A stretch of 64,000 bases of DNA from Thermococcus sp. JdF3 (GCF_012027495.1 NZ_SNUK01000003.1:1-64000), one strand, 5' to 3'. Numbered from the stretch's first letter, positions 53,984 through 62,793 are shown. Notes: generated from the letters alone by a model not told the origin. Numbers and translations: made by a program.

Positions 53984-54502
53984 ATGAACAATAGGGACGT
54001 GGCGTTTGCGGCGCTCTTCGCCGCCCTGACGGCGGTTGGTGCTCAAATAAGCATCCCTATAGGTCCGGTTCCGATAACGCTTCAGGTTCTGTTCGTTCTC
54101 CTGAGCGGGCTCGTCCTCGGGGCGAGGCTCGGCTTTCTGAGCCAGCTCGCTTACGTGGTCATGGGTGCTGTGGGGCTCCCGGTGTTCGCCGGTTTTCAGG
54201 GCGGGTTCGCGGTGCTCTACGGGCCGACTGGGGGCTACATAGTCGCGTTTCCAATAGCAGCTTTTATGGCAGGATACCTAACGGAAAAAACGGAGAAAAA
54301 AGCGGGGATGCTCGCAGGCTCCCTGGTCGGGGTCGGGGTAATATACCTCCTCGGCTGGCTGAGGCTCGGCCTTTTCCTTGGGGGAGACCTCCACAGGGCA
54401 CTCCTCCTCGGGGTACTGCCGTTCGTCCCGCTGGATGTTGGAAAAGCCGCCCTGGCGGCCCTGATAGCCGACAGGGTGAAAAAAGCAATAAATATCGGAT
54501 GA
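53984..54502 (+). CDS. bioY: Biotin transporter S component BioY
   Basis: 172 aa with six hydrophobic segments. BioY signatures: the early GAQISIPIGPVPITLQVLFVLL (in two stretches), GLVLGARLGFLSQ, GPTGGYIVAFPIAAFMAG and the final FVPLDVGKAALAALIADR. BioY captures biotin and passes it through EcfT/EcfA. AGGAGGGTGG lies before ATG 53984. It is divergent from the birA-ecfA-ecfT operon and probably under BirA control. Confidence 0.94.
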   Translation: MNNRDVAFAALFAALTAVGAQISIPIGPVPITLQVLFVLLSGLVLGARLGFLSQLAYVVMGAVGLPVFAGFQGGFAVLYGPTGGYIVAFPIAAFMAGYLTEKTEKKAGMLAGSLVGVGVIYLLGWLRLGLFLGGDLHRALLLGVLPFVPLDVGKAALAALIADRVKKAINIG

Positions 54503-54507
54503 CAGGC

Positions 54508-55530
54508 TCACAGGTCTGTCATCGCTTCTTCCAGTGTTTTAACGGCCTGTTTCTGGAGCAGTGAAGCGGACCTTATGTCGGGCAAGATATTAATCCTCCA
54601 GAGGTTTCCCAGCACCGGACCGTACTGGGTTGCGTTAGCGTAGTAATCAGCCGCGGTCGCGTTATAACCCTGGGCCAGATCAAGGGTCTCATTGTCAACA
54701 CCCAACGCCACGGCCTTGGAATAGAGTTCGTTGTAGTTCTCAAGTGAGCCGTTGTAGTGCCTGTAATAGTAGAAGTTGAGCATGACAAAGCTCGTCCTTC
54801 TCCCCGCCTGAACCTTTTGAACATTCGAGTATTCCAGGTTCGTGATAATTGCACTCTTATAAAACGCCTCCCATTCGGGCCCCTTTCTTGCGACGCTGTA
54901 TTCGATGGTAAGGCCGGTTACAAACACCCTGCCGTTTCCAAGGGTGTAGACTGCGGTGCTTGGCCTGCCGTATTCGGGAGTTCCCGATGGTGCCTGAACT
55001 GTGATTATCTCCGCGTCGGCGGGAAGGTTGTTGAGGTAGGCGTGGCTTGCGTAGCTGCTGGCGAGGGTCGTGTTGTTGGCGATAACGTAATCCCTGCGCG
55101 AGTAGCTCTTGGTCAGCGTCACGTCCCTGGGCAGGGGTGTCGTCCACACTCCACCGCCCCAGCCCCAGTTGGCGGCGTGGATTTCAAGAACCCTTCCCGC
55201 CCTTACGTAATCCTCCAGCTTGCCCATCTGTGGCCCTATCTCGTCATAAAAGTCCTGGGACTGGTCGCTTACAATGATAATCATGTCGTACGCATCTATG
55301 AGGTTCTGAGATGTTTTGCTCTGAAGTTCAGTACTCGTCATAACGTCGTATGGTACCCCCATGTCCGTGAGGGTATCCTCAACAGCAGGCGTACCCCAGG
55401 CGTCAGAATTCTTCAAAATCAGCACGTTGTAATCCGTCAGCGGTTTGGCCGAGACGGATGGTGGGCCAGTCATGACCATTAAACTAAACAATACAAGCAG
55501 CGATACCGCTGCGCTCAAAATTTTTTTCAT
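54508..55530 (-). CDS. Secreted protein with GATase/flavodoxin-like domain
   Basis: 340 aa. A signal peptide (~1-28, ending SVSAKP) precedes an alpha/beta domain: YNVLILKNSDAWGTPAVEDT, DAYDMIIIVSDQSQDFYDEIG, GRVLEIHAANWGWGGGVW, AYLNNLPADAEIITVQA. A helical C-terminal region with several NxS/T glycosylation sequons follows (NNTT, NGSL, NETL, NATA, NATQ). Unlike the proteins at 34817 and 42098 it has no CGP-CTERM anchor, so it may be released. The fold suggests a ThuA/GATase-like relative. Function unknown. Confidence 0.7.
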   Translation of the reverse strand: MKKILSAAVSLLVLFSLMVMTGPPSVSAKPLTDYNVLILKNSDAWGTPAVEDTLTDMGVPYDVMTSTELQSKTSQNLIDAYDMIIIVSDQSQDFYDEIGPQMGKLEDYVRAGRVLEIHAANWGWGGGVWTTPLPRDVTLTKSYSRRDYVIANNTTLASSYASHAYLNNLPADAEIITVQAPSGTPEYGRPSTAVYTLGNGRVFVTGLTIEYSVARKGPEWEAFYKSAIITNLEYSNVQKVQAGRRTSFVMLNFYYYRHYNGSLENYNELYSKAVALGVDNETLDLAQGYNATAADYYANATQYGPVLGNLWRINILPDIRSASLLQKQAVKTLEEAMTDL

Positions 55531-55650
55531 ACATACTCTCTCCTTTTTTGGTCAGAAACGAGCAGAAGAACTTTTCGGGACTCCTACCCTCAGTTTATTG
55601 TAGACTCTGCACTATTTAAGTCTTCTTGCACAATTTTGAAGGATTTCCAA

Positions 55651-56250
55651 TCAAATTTGGCCTCTCATCTTTTCCAGTGTCTCCTCAGCGAACCTGACGT
55701 CGAAGGAGTTCCTCACCCTGAAGAAGCTCAGCGTGACCTTCGGGTTCCTCTTCGCCAGTTCCTCAATTGGCAGCGGTTCGTAGTCGAGGAACTCCACTAC
55801 CCTGCCCAGGCTCCGGTATCCCTCGGCCAGTGCCGCCTCAATGGCATCTCTCAAAGCGTCCGAATCGTAGACTGCGTGGGCGACCTCCGCCGTCCCGTCC
55901 CTCCAGACGGGTATCAGGGCCTCCGGCTCGTTCTCGTAGAAGAGGCCCGTCATGTAGTTCACGAGGAAGGGCATTACCAGCGGCATGTTGCCCTCGACGA
56001 GGAAAAACGGCGCTTCCGGGAGGGCCTTCAGGAGGGCCTCCATCCTGCTCCTCGCGGAAACAGGAAGGGGATTCGAGACGTGAAGGGAATACGTCCTGAG
56101 CCTGTCCCTCCTGACCACAGTGATGACCTCGTCTATCCTCTTGCTGAGCCTGAGCCTCCGCTCCGTTAGCCCAACAACCGGCTCACCGGCAACTGGCAGG
56201 GTGTAGTTCTCCCACTGCTTCTCCGGAAACGCCAGGATGTATGCCTTCAT
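55651..56250 (-). CDS. Degenerate MobA-like NTP-transferase protein
   Basis: 199 aa. The general order of strands (AYILAFP, VVGLTERRLRLSKRIDEVITVV, FFLVEGNMPLVMPFLV with the Gly-Asn-Met-Pro in place of the usual xDxP) resembles MobA-type nucleotidyltransferases of molybdenum cofactor synthesis. The glycine-rich LAGGxSxRMGxxK loop is missing, so guanylyltransferase activity is doubtful. TATA TTTTTAAGCG lies ~26 nt before ATG 56250, giving a leaderless mRNA; the earlier in-frame start at 56301 would lie upstream of this promoter. Confidence 0.6.
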   Translation of the reverse strand: MKAYILAFPEKQWENYTLPVAGEPVVGLTERRLRLSKRIDEVITVVRRDRLRTYSLHVSNPLPVSARSRMEALLKALPEAPFFLVEGNMPLVMPFLVNYMTGLFYENEPEALIPVWRDGTAEVAHAVYDSDALRDAIEAALAEGYRSLGRVVEFLDYEPLPIEELAKRNPKVTLSFFRVRNSFDVRFAEETLEKMRGQI

Positions 56251-56364
56251 GGGCCGGACTACGACCGGACGCTTAAAAACCTTTTTCCGGCTTCCTGTCA
56301 TTTAGACAATTTTATCTCCAAAAATCTTAAGTAATGCCAGTTCCTTGCTATTTTGGTGGGATTA

Positions 56365-56460
56365 ATGATACCAAGAACGATGAGTACTCAGCACTTCGAC
56401 AACGTATTTATTCCCTTCTTCGAGAGCGGCCAGATGGATAGAGGGGAGACGTTGAGTTAA
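56365..56460 (+). CDS. Possible 31-aa small protein
   Basis: ATG 56365 has GGTGGG 4 nt upstream and a TATA-like ATCTTAAG about 30 nt further up. The peptide is MIPRTMSTQHFDNVFIPFFE and eleven more residues to TAA 56460. It could be a genuine small protein or the tail of a lost gene. Nothing else fills the 56251-56501 gap apart from the TATA (GTTTTAATAC, about 56461-56470) of the next gene. Confidence 0.3.
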   Translation: MIPRTMSTQHFDNVFIPFFESGQMDRGETLS

Positions 56461-56501
56461 GTTTTAATACTCCCCCACTGAAGAACTCACGGTGCGGTGC
56501 C

Positions 56502-56825
56502 ATGCTCACGGAGTTCATACTGGGTTTAGTATTTACCCTCACATGGGCAGGATTCTTCATTTTGGTAGGACGACAGAGAAGCACAGTGAAGGCATCGCTG
56601 GGTGTTTTTCTCCTGTTTGTGGCAATGGTGGCAATAAACTATCTCAAATGGCAAATTGGCGAACCCCGCGGCTGGTTTCTGGGCCTTATTGTGGGATTTC
56701 CACTCGGTTTGTGGATAGTTCAGAAAGTTGGTCCGGAGAAACCAACGGAAGAATCTGCGGTGGCCATGTTCGTGCTCGGCCCGTTGGTTTTGGCGGCCCT
56801 TTTAGTCTTGGTCCTGATGCTCTGA
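56502..56825 (+). CDS. Small membrane protein
   Basis: 107 aa with four hydrophobic segments (about 2-21, 29-47, 56-74, 86-106). A conserved-looking charged turn GRQRSTVKAS lies between the first two. No family recognised. A TATA box ~30 nt upstream (GTTTTAATAC) and the sequence CGGTGCCATG support ATG 56502. Confidence 0.6.
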   Translation: MLTEFILGLVFTLTWAGFFILVGRQRSTVKASLGVFLLFVAMVAINYLKWQIGEPRGWFLGLIVGFPLGLWIVQKVGPEKPTEESAVAMFVLGPLVLAALLVLVLML

Positions 56826-56849
56826 GTGAGAGTTCCGCGTAAACGCTAA

Positions 56850-56902
56850 AACTCTCCAATAAAACGTGGGAAATCAAGGGAACACAAGCGCACTGGAGAG
56901 TT
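56850..56902. repeat. 9-bp inverted repeat between convergent gene ends
   Basis: AACTCTCCA (56850-56858) and TGGAGAGTT (56894-56902) are perfect complements 35 nt apart, in the gap between the small membrane protein and the toxin gene, whose stop codons face each other. It could fold in either transcript near its end. Confidence 0.35.
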
Positions 56903-56916
56903 AATAAAAACTGGGA

Positions 56917-57243
56917 TTATACGCTCCGGAGCTTCAGCTCTCCGAACTCTTCTTTTATCCACTCAAAGTGCCTATCCTCCGTGACGAGCGTCAGCCCCCT
57001 GTTCATCGCAACGGCGGCAACTATCGCATCAACCGCCGGGACAGGCGTCCCCCTCCTCACCATCGCCTGCGATATTTTAATCGCCAGCAGGTAGTCTTCG
57101 AGGCTCGGCGTTATCACCGTCAGTCCAAGCTCAAGAGCCCTCGGGAACTCCACGACGTTTAGAACGGTGGTGTATCCGTTCAGCTTTTTTCCGGATTTTG
57201 CCGCTTCAATCAGGACGTTGGTGTCGTAGAGAGCCTCCTCCAT
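56917..57243 (-). CDS. vapC: VapC-type PIN domain ribonuclease toxin
   Basis: 108 aa, the usual VapC length. Acidic metal ligands of the PIN fold: LYDTNVLIEAAKSG (Asp near 8), NVVEFPRAL (Glu), AVDAIVAAVAMNRGLTLVTEDRHF (two Asp). VapC toxins cleave tRNA or rRNA when freed from VapB. ATG 57243 lies inside the upstream antitoxin gene (34-nt overlap), typical of coupled toxin-antitoxin pairs. Confidence 0.85.
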   Translation of the reverse strand: MEEALYDTNVLIEAAKSGKKLNGYTTVLNVVEFPRALELGLTVITPSLEDYLLAIKISQAMVRRGTPVPAVDAIVAAVAMNRGLTLVTEDRHFEWIKEEFGELKLRSV

Positions 57244-57482
57244 TCCGCATCCCTCGTTTTCCCAAGTGCCTCCTCGTATTTCTCAAGGGGGGTGCTCTCA
57301 AGCTCCCTCCTGAAGTCCTCGCCGAGAAGGTACAGTATCTCCTCCGAACCCAGCTCCTCGGCCTCGATTTTGGCCAAATACTCCGCTATGGCCTTTCTCG
57401 CTACCTCACTCCACTTTATCTCCGGGTGTTTCTTCATTCGCCTGTAGAGGTCGGGGGGGATAGAGAGGGTTATGTTCGGCAT
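57210..57482 (-). CDS. vapB: VapB-type ribbon-helix-helix antitoxin
   Basis: 90 aa. The N-terminal strand MPNITLSIPPDLYRRMKKHP and the helix EIKWSEVARKAIAEYLAKI form a ribbon-helix-helix DNA-binding domain; the acidic C-terminus (SEEILYLLGEDFRRELEST) would mask the toxin. It probably represses its own operon. GGTGAT lies 3 nt before ATG 57482, which beats the longer start at 57503. Confidence 0.85.
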   Translation of the reverse strand: MPNITLSIPPDLYRRMKKHPEIKWSEVARKAIAEYLAKIEAEELGSEEILYLLGEDFRRELESTPLEKYEEALGKTRDAEWRRLSTTPTS

Positions 57483-57543
57483 AGCATCACCGCACTGGAA
57501 CATGTGAGTTCACGTATTTAAGTGTTGTGAAAAATGGGAAAGT

Positions 57544-59442
57544 TCACTCCTTGAGCCACCTCTCCATCCACCCGGCTATAAGCTCCAGGCGCCTAACGCG
57601 GTGCTTCGGCTTTCCGCCCCTGCTGAGGTCGTGGTTCTCGCCCGGGAAGAGCGCCAGCTCAACGGTCTTGCCGAGGTACTTCAAGGCCGTGTAGAACTGC
57701 AGGGCCTCCGGCAGCCAGCACCGGTAGTCCTCCGTGCTGTGGATTATGAGCAGGGGCGTTTCAACGTTCGGCGCGTACTTCAGCGGACTCTTCTCCCAGT
57801 AGCCCCCCATGTTGCTCCAGGGGTCGCCTCCTATCTGGTCAGGTGCAAAGAAGTAGCCGATGTCCGTCGTGCCGAAGAAGCTCACCCAGTTCGAGATGGA
57901 GCGCTGGGTTACCGCCGCTTTGAATCGTTTCGTGTGGCCTACTATCCAGTTGGTCATGAAGCCGCCGTAGGAGCCGCCGGTGACGCCGATTCTCTCCGGG
58001 TCGATGAAGTCGAAGCGCTTTAACGCCTCGTCAACGACCTCCATCAGGTCCTGGTAATCCCTCTCGCCGTAATGCTCTCTGATGTCGGCGAAGTCCTCAC
58101 CGTAGCCGTCGCTGCCGCGCGGGTTGGAGAAGATTACCACGAAGCCTTTGGCGGTCAAAACGTGAAACTCGTGCATGAAGGAGTGGCCGTAAGCCGTCTT
58201 CGGCCCGCCGTGAATCTCCAGAACGGCCGGATATTTCTTTCCGGGCTCGAAATTAATGGGCCTCATTATCCATGCGTCTATCTCGACGCCATCGCTGGCT
58301 TTAACCTTGAAGTGCTCGGGCTTCGAGAGGGAGTAGTCTCTAATCCAGCCGTTGAAGTCCGTGAGCTTTTTCTCCTTCCCGTCGCGGAGGACGTAGAGCT
58401 CCGTTGGTGTAACCGCGTCCTGGGCGGTGAAGGCTATGTAATCGCCTATGGCGAAGCTCTCCACGCTCCTGTCCCCGCCGATGACGCGCTCTATCTTCCC
58501 CTCGAGGTTCACCCTGAAGAGGTTCGCCCTCGGGCCGTCCGTTGCCACGTAATAAAACCAGCCGTCTTTGAAAACCAGCTCGGCCCTCTGGCTTCCTCTA
58601 ACGTCGCAGTTCAGGGAGTTGTAGGCCGAGCGGTCGAGCTTGGCGGTGAGCTTCCTTAGCTCTCCCGTCTCCGGGTCGTAGTGGTAGATGTGGGTGTTCG
58701 TTGGAATGCTCCGCTCGCGGGTGTTGGCTTTCAAAATGAACGTCCCGTCGTCGAGGGGGATGAAGTCGCTCACGCTCCACTCTCCGGGGGTTAGCCTCTT
58801 TGCCTTCCTGCCCTCGAGGACGTAGAGGTCGCTCACCATCGGCTTCCTCTCGCGGTCTTCCTGAGCCGTGAAGTAGAGCTTTCCTTCATAGAACCTAATC
58901 TGCGAGACGTCAAGGTTCTTCGGCGTTACGCGCCTCTTCCTGCCGGTCTCGATGTCCACCAGATAAACGACGCTCCTCTTCCCGTAGACCCAGCCGACGC
59001 CGTTGAACCAGAAGGGAATTTCCTTGATGACGTGGACGTCGTCCTTCGGCTTCTTCTCAACGTCTATCGGAGTAACGACCGCTATGCTCTTACCATCCTC
59101 TGTGAAGCGGAGGTTCTTGATTCCGTACTTGAACTTGGTCAGAAGCCTCGCCTCGCCGCCGTCGGTTGGAATAACGTACAGCTCGGCCTCCTTGCTCTCC
59201 TTGTCCCGCTTCGAGGTGAAGGCTATCAGCTTACCATCGGGAGAAAAGCGCGGGTTCGAGTCCTTGTTGCCAGAGGTAAAGGGTCTGACCTTCCTCCCGT
59301 CGTAGAGGTAGAGCCTTGAGAAGTAGTCGTCCTTCTCCACGCTTATTTCGGTGACCTGGAAGACCGCCTTCCTTCTGAAGGCGTCGATGTTTCCGACGAG
59401 CTTGAACTTTCCGAGGTCCTTCTCCCCCAGACCTTTCGCCAT
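57544..59442 (-). CDS. Acylaminoacyl-peptidase / prolyl oligopeptidase family (S9C)
   Basis: 632 aa, the usual length for the thermococcal acylaminoacyl-peptidase. The N-terminal ~370 residues form a beta-propeller (repeats such as NPRFSPDGKLIAFTSKRD). The C-terminal alpha/beta hydrolase has LEIHGGPKTAYG (oxyanion), nucleophile GGSYGGFMTNW, Asp in IIHSTEDYRC and His in FPGENHDLSRGGKPKHR. It removes acylated N-terminal residues from short peptides in the cytosol. ATG 59442 has GGTGG upstream; longer in-frame starts overlap the divergent promoter. Confidence 0.93.
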   Translation of the reverse strand: MAKGLGEKDLGKFKLVGNIDAFRRKAVFQVTEISVEKDDYFSRLYLYDGRKVRPFTSGNKDSNPRFSPDGKLIAFTSKRDKESKEAELYVIPTDGGEARLLTKFKYGIKNLRFTEDGKSIAVVTPIDVEKKPKDDVHVIKEIPFWFNGVGWVYGKRSVVYLVDIETGRKRRVTPKNLDVSQIRFYEGKLYFTAQEDRERKPMVSDLYVLEGRKAKRLTPGEWSVSDFIPLDDGTFILKANTRERSIPTNTHIYHYDPETGELRKLTAKLDRSAYNSLNCDVRGSQRAELVFKDGWFYYVATDGPRANLFRVNLEGKIERVIGGDRSVESFAIGDYIAFTAQDAVTPTELYVLRDGKEKKLTDFNGWIRDYSLSKPEHFKVKASDGVEIDAWIMRPINFEPGKKYPAVLEIHGGPKTAYGHSFMHEFHVLTAKGFVVIFSNPRGSDGYGEDFADIREHYGERDYQDLMEVVDEALKRFDFIDPERIGVTGGSYGGFMTNWIVGHTKRFKAAVTQRSISNWVSFFGTTDIGYFFAPDQIGGDPWSNMGGYWEKSPLKYAPNVETPLLIIHSTEDYRCWLPEALQFYTALKYLGKTVELALFPGENHDLSRGGKPKHRVRRLELIAGWMERWLKE

Positions 59443-59560
59443 AGAAACCACCGAACCAACTCGGCCTTTTTCGTATAAAAGCTTAGCGTTTCGATGATTG
59501 TCTCCTTGATATGTTTGCAACCCCGAAAGGTATTTAAGGACATTAACTTTGGTTGTTTTG

Positions 59561-60703
59561 ATGAAACTCCCGCGGAGAAAACATCTCGCGGCGCTCGCAA
59601 TAGCGGGCATGGTCCTCCTAACCGTCGTCCAGTGGTGGAGCTATCGCCAGGTCGGCGAGATGCTGGAGGGCTACCCCGGTAGCCAGGTCGTTGCCCACTA
59701 CCATGAAAACGTCAGCCCGATTTTGCCGGCTCTCTACGTCCGCTCCCTTGGGGATTCCCTGCTTGGCTATTCTTACCTGCCGTCTACCGGCGAGTACTAC
59801 CTCCTGGTCAGGGGGCGTGAGGGCAAACCGGACGAGCACTACCGGCTGGAACTAATGGGGCTGGAGAGGTCCTACAGCAACTTCCTCAACCTCACCTCCG
59901 AATACATCGCACTCTGGTCTGAAACCGGAAACGAATCGACCTTTATCCACGCTATGAGCCTGTTCAGGATAACCCTCGAGGTCAGGAGTGAACTTGAGAA
60001 ACTCAAACGCGGTGAAAACGTGACGGAGATCCTGATGAAGCCACCCTATCCCTACAGGCTTTTCCACGGCGGGAACCCGGTTCCGGGTGAGATCGTGGTT
60101 TCGCTTCTCCTGCTGGCGGGCGCGATTCTCCTGCTTTCCAGGATCGACGTCCTCATTAAGATGCTCTCGGATTTCAGGAACCTGGCACTCCTTCTTGCCC
60201 TTATCATCGGGGTCTCCTTCATCTCCTACGGCCTCCTTCAGGAACACGACCCGCTCATCGATGTCGGGTCAAAATGGGAGGATAAGCTCAACTTCTGCGG
60301 CGAGAGGGCCTACTACGTCCATCGCAACGCCCGGGTGGACTCCCTCCTGCTTGACGCCGTGGGTTCGGCGGAGTACGTCCGTGTCGAGAGGTGGAACGGG
60401 AGGGTCCTCTCAATAACGCTGGCACTTCCCCCGGAGAGGGCGGAAGGGCTACTCGACAACCTGTCCGAAGAAACCACTGTGCTCTACGTCTATTCCATTC
60501 CTTCGTGGCCCGAAAGGCTGGAAATCGATGACGCCTTGGTATCGCTGGTCCGGGAGGACCTGCTCGAGACAGGGGGACTGGACGAGGGTGCCGTTGATGC
60601 CGTGATATCCGCTTCCCTCCAGGGGCTGGAAAGGTCGGGAAGGGAGTTCGGTTTCTGTGCGAACGTTACCATATTGGAGTTCGACTTCGGAGGGATCGGG
60701 TGA
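59561..60703 (+). CDS. Membrane protein, cluster member 1 of 3, unknown function
   Basis: 380 aa. Topology: one membrane segment near the N-terminus (~10-28), an outer segment of ~150 residues with NxS/T sequons, a central pair of hydrophobic segments (~175-198 and ~207-230), then a second soluble part (~230-380) rich in Glu and Leu with YVHRNARVDSLLLDAVGSAE. No enzyme motif seen. TATA GGTATTTAAGG (about 59528-59538) is ~27 nt before ATG 59561. It is followed with a 1-nt overlap by a second gene of the same build. Confidence 0.65.
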   Translation: MKLPRRKHLAALAIAGMVLLTVVQWWSYRQVGEMLEGYPGSQVVAHYHENVSPILPALYVRSLGDSLLGYSYLPSTGEYYLLVRGREGKPDEHYRLELMGLERSYSNFLNLTSEYIALWSETGNESTFIHAMSLFRITLEVRSELEKLKRGENVTEILMKPPYPYRLFHGGNPVPGEIVVSLLLLAGAILLLSRIDVLIKMLSDFRNLALLLALIIGVSFISYGLLQEHDPLIDVGSKWEDKLNFCGERAYYVHRNARVDSLLLDAVGSAEYVRVERWNGRVLSITLALPPERAEGLLDNLSEETTVLYVYSIPSWPERLEIDDALVSLVREDLLETGGLDEGAVDAVISASLQGLERSGREFGFCANVTILEFDFGGIG

Positions 60704-61812
60704 TGAGGAAGTCGTCGAAGGTGATATTTGCCCTGGCCTTTCTCCTGGTGGCCGTTCCATTCGTGGACTGCGGCATAGCGGAGTTCCTCCTCCGCGACGT
60801 GCCGGAGGTGCCGGTGATTGCGGACACGCCCGTGACGTACGGCATCTACTTCCCCAAGACCTACGCCGTCCTGGAGGCCGGGAGGAACGGAGAGATAATC
60901 TGGAGGGCCGGCGATACGCTCTACGTCAGAACCGGGGAAAATCTCAGCCTCCCTATTGTGTACGACCACAGACCCCAAATTCAGGAGCTGATTGAGAACC
61001 GCTCTGCAGAGATTCAGCAGATCCTTGAGGAGGTGAAGGACGGAAAGGGAAACTGGAACGGGAGCGACCTGTACCTTCAGCTTTCCTACGTGGTCTGGCT
61101 CAACGAGAGCATCGCCAAGTACGAGGGCGGCTTTGACGAGGCGAGCGTCGAGCTGTTCCCGGTGGCCGGAACTCTGGCGCTCCTGCAGGGCCTGGTGATA
61201 ACCCTCGCGGGCGTAGCCTTCGCCTTCGAGATAAGGGACTTCGCCGACAGGGAACCGGCAAAGGCCTTCACAGTTGCTGTGGTTTTTTCGGCCCTTCTAA
61301 TGCTTGGCTACGCCTTCGTCTTCATGGGTTATCCTTTCTATGGGTGGCATGGGTCCGTCCCCGATGGATTTCTCGCGGGAATCCAGCCGGTGGAGAGGAA
61401 TTCCACCGTTAGTCCCCCCTGCCTGGAGGACTGGTTTGTCAGGGCGACGCCGGAGGTGGAGAGAATCTTCCGGGAGCACCTCCGGGACAACCCGCCGGTC
61501 TATGCAGACGACCCCGATTACTCCGTTCACTACCTCGAGCTGTGGCTCAACGAGAGCGAGAGGAACGCGCTTTTCTCAGAGCTTGAGAGCCTCGGCGCGG
61601 TGTGGGTCTGGGACAGGGAATGCTGGGACCGGGAGCGCCTGAGGTACCTGAAGGAGACCGAGACCCTGGGGAAGGAACTGCTCGAAAGGGGTTACATCGA
61701 TGAGAGCGACTACGTGGAGCTGAAGGGAGAGGTGGAGACCAGGAGAAAAAGGATACTCGGAATGAGGTTCCCCGCCGAGTATCAGGTTGAGGTGCGCTTC
61801 CTTGGAGGGTGA
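60703..61812 (+). CDS. Membrane protein, cluster member 2 of 3, unknown function
   Basis: 369 aa with the same plan as its neighbours: an N-terminal hydrophobic segment (~5-27), an outer domain with YGIYFPKTYAVLEAGRNGEI and sequons, a central membrane pair (~150-175 and ~188-210) separated by a short charged loop (EIRDFADREPAK), and a C-terminal soluble part with PPCLEDWFVRATPEVERIFR and LELWLNESERNALFSELESL. The latter block resembles the DNLSEETTVLYVYSIPSWPE part of member 1 in position only. ATG 60703 touches the stop of member 1. Confidence 0.65.
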   Translation: MRKSSKVIFALAFLLVAVPFVDCGIAEFLLRDVPEVPVIADTPVTYGIYFPKTYAVLEAGRNGEIIWRAGDTLYVRTGENLSLPIVYDHRPQIQELIENRSAEIQQILEEVKDGKGNWNGSDLYLQLSYVVWLNESIAKYEGGFDEASVELFPVAGTLALLQGLVITLAGVAFAFEIRDFADREPAKAFTVAVVFSALLMLGYAFVFMGYPFYGWHGSVPDGFLAGIQPVERNSTVSPPCLEDWFVRATPEVERIFREHLRDNPPVYADDPDYSVHYLELWLNESERNALFSELESLGAVWVWDRECWDRERLRYLKETETLGKELLERGYIDESDYVELKGEVETRRKRILGMRFPAEYQVEVRFLGG

Positions 61813-61857
61813 CCTGCTTTATATTTCGATGAAACGGCCCTAGCAGGTGCATGGCAC

Positions 61858-62793
61858 ATGAAGTCAGTTCCAAAAGTCGTTTCAACGGTGCTTTCGACTG
61901 CCCTCATCTTTATGATCCTGATCTCCGCTGCCCAGTGGGTAGCGTACGAGAATGCCGAGGAGAAGGCTCGCTCGCTTCCCTGCAACCTCTCCCCCGCGCC
62001 GTACAGGCTCGAGGTCGAGTCCTTCCTCCCGCCAGAGGAGTTGCTGGAAAGGGGAATTGGTCACCGATATGGTTTCTCCGGCGAGCTTGAGATGGTAGTG
62101 CCCGAAAAACTCGGGGAGCCAAATCCGGAGTACGAGGACATGCTTTGGTACCTGCAGGACCGCCTAAATGTGTATGTGAAGTTCCTCCGCGAGGACATCG
62201 CCAACGCGACCAACGAGCGCATAAGACTAACCTTCGAACTCGTCGAGAGGGACTACCTCGCCCTGAAGTTTGCCCGCCAATACGGGGAACGTAACCTCAC
62301 AGAGGTCGTTCTAAGGCCTTCTCCTCCGATTACATGGGTTCTGGAGGCTAAGGCGAAACTCAAAGGGTTTGCCTCGCTCCCCGAGGTCAGGGGCATGCTC
62401 ACCGCAACGTTTCTCGCCTTTGCGATATTTGCAACCTTCTACCTCTGGCTCGTCTGCGTGGCTAAAATTGGAACCCGGGCCGGCAGGTTCCGGCCGCTCC
62501 TCTCGTTTCTCCTCCTCATCTTAATCTTCACGGCTACTGGCTGGGGGATTACTTGGGTGGCGAAAGTTCTTCCTGAGGAAAGTGAAGGCGAACACTGGGC
62601 GCCCTGGCGGAACAAGGAGTGCAGTGAGTCCTATGGTCCCGATTACTCCGACATATTCCGTAAAAAAGCCATGGAGTATATGGACTCACACAAGGAGGAG
62701 GTTTCCTGCGAGGTCCTCGAATATCTCGCTCACAGGTTAAGCCGGGAGGAAATGGCGGAGCTGGTGAAGGCACTCTCCTCGAACTGCACCTGA
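61858..62793 (+). CDS. Membrane protein, cluster member 3 of 3, unknown function
   Basis: 311 aa, same plan: an N-terminal hydrophobic segment (~10-28), an outer domain of ~150 residues (LEVESFLPPEELLERGIGHR, LEMVVPEKLGEPNPEYEDML), a central membrane pair (~180-200 and ~212-235), and a Cys-containing C-terminal part (NKECSESYGPDYSDIFRKKA ... SNCT). It begins 45 bp after member 2; a TATA (CTTTATATTTCG, about 61814-61825) suggests its own promoter. No family recognised. Confidence 0.65.
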   Translation: MKSVPKVVSTVLSTALIFMILISAAQWVAYENAEEKARSLPCNLSPAPYRLEVESFLPPEELLERGIGHRYGFSGELEMVVPEKLGEPNPEYEDMLWYLQDRLNVYVKFLREDIANATNERIRLTFELVERDYLALKFARQYGERNLTEVVLRPSPPITWVLEAKAKLKGFASLPEVRGMLTATFLAFAIFATFYLWLVCVAKIGTRAGRFRPLLSFLLLILIFTATGWGITWVAKVLPEESEGEHWAPWRNKECSESYGPDYSDIFRKKAMEYMDSHKEEVSCEVLEYLAHRLSREEMAELVKALSSNCT

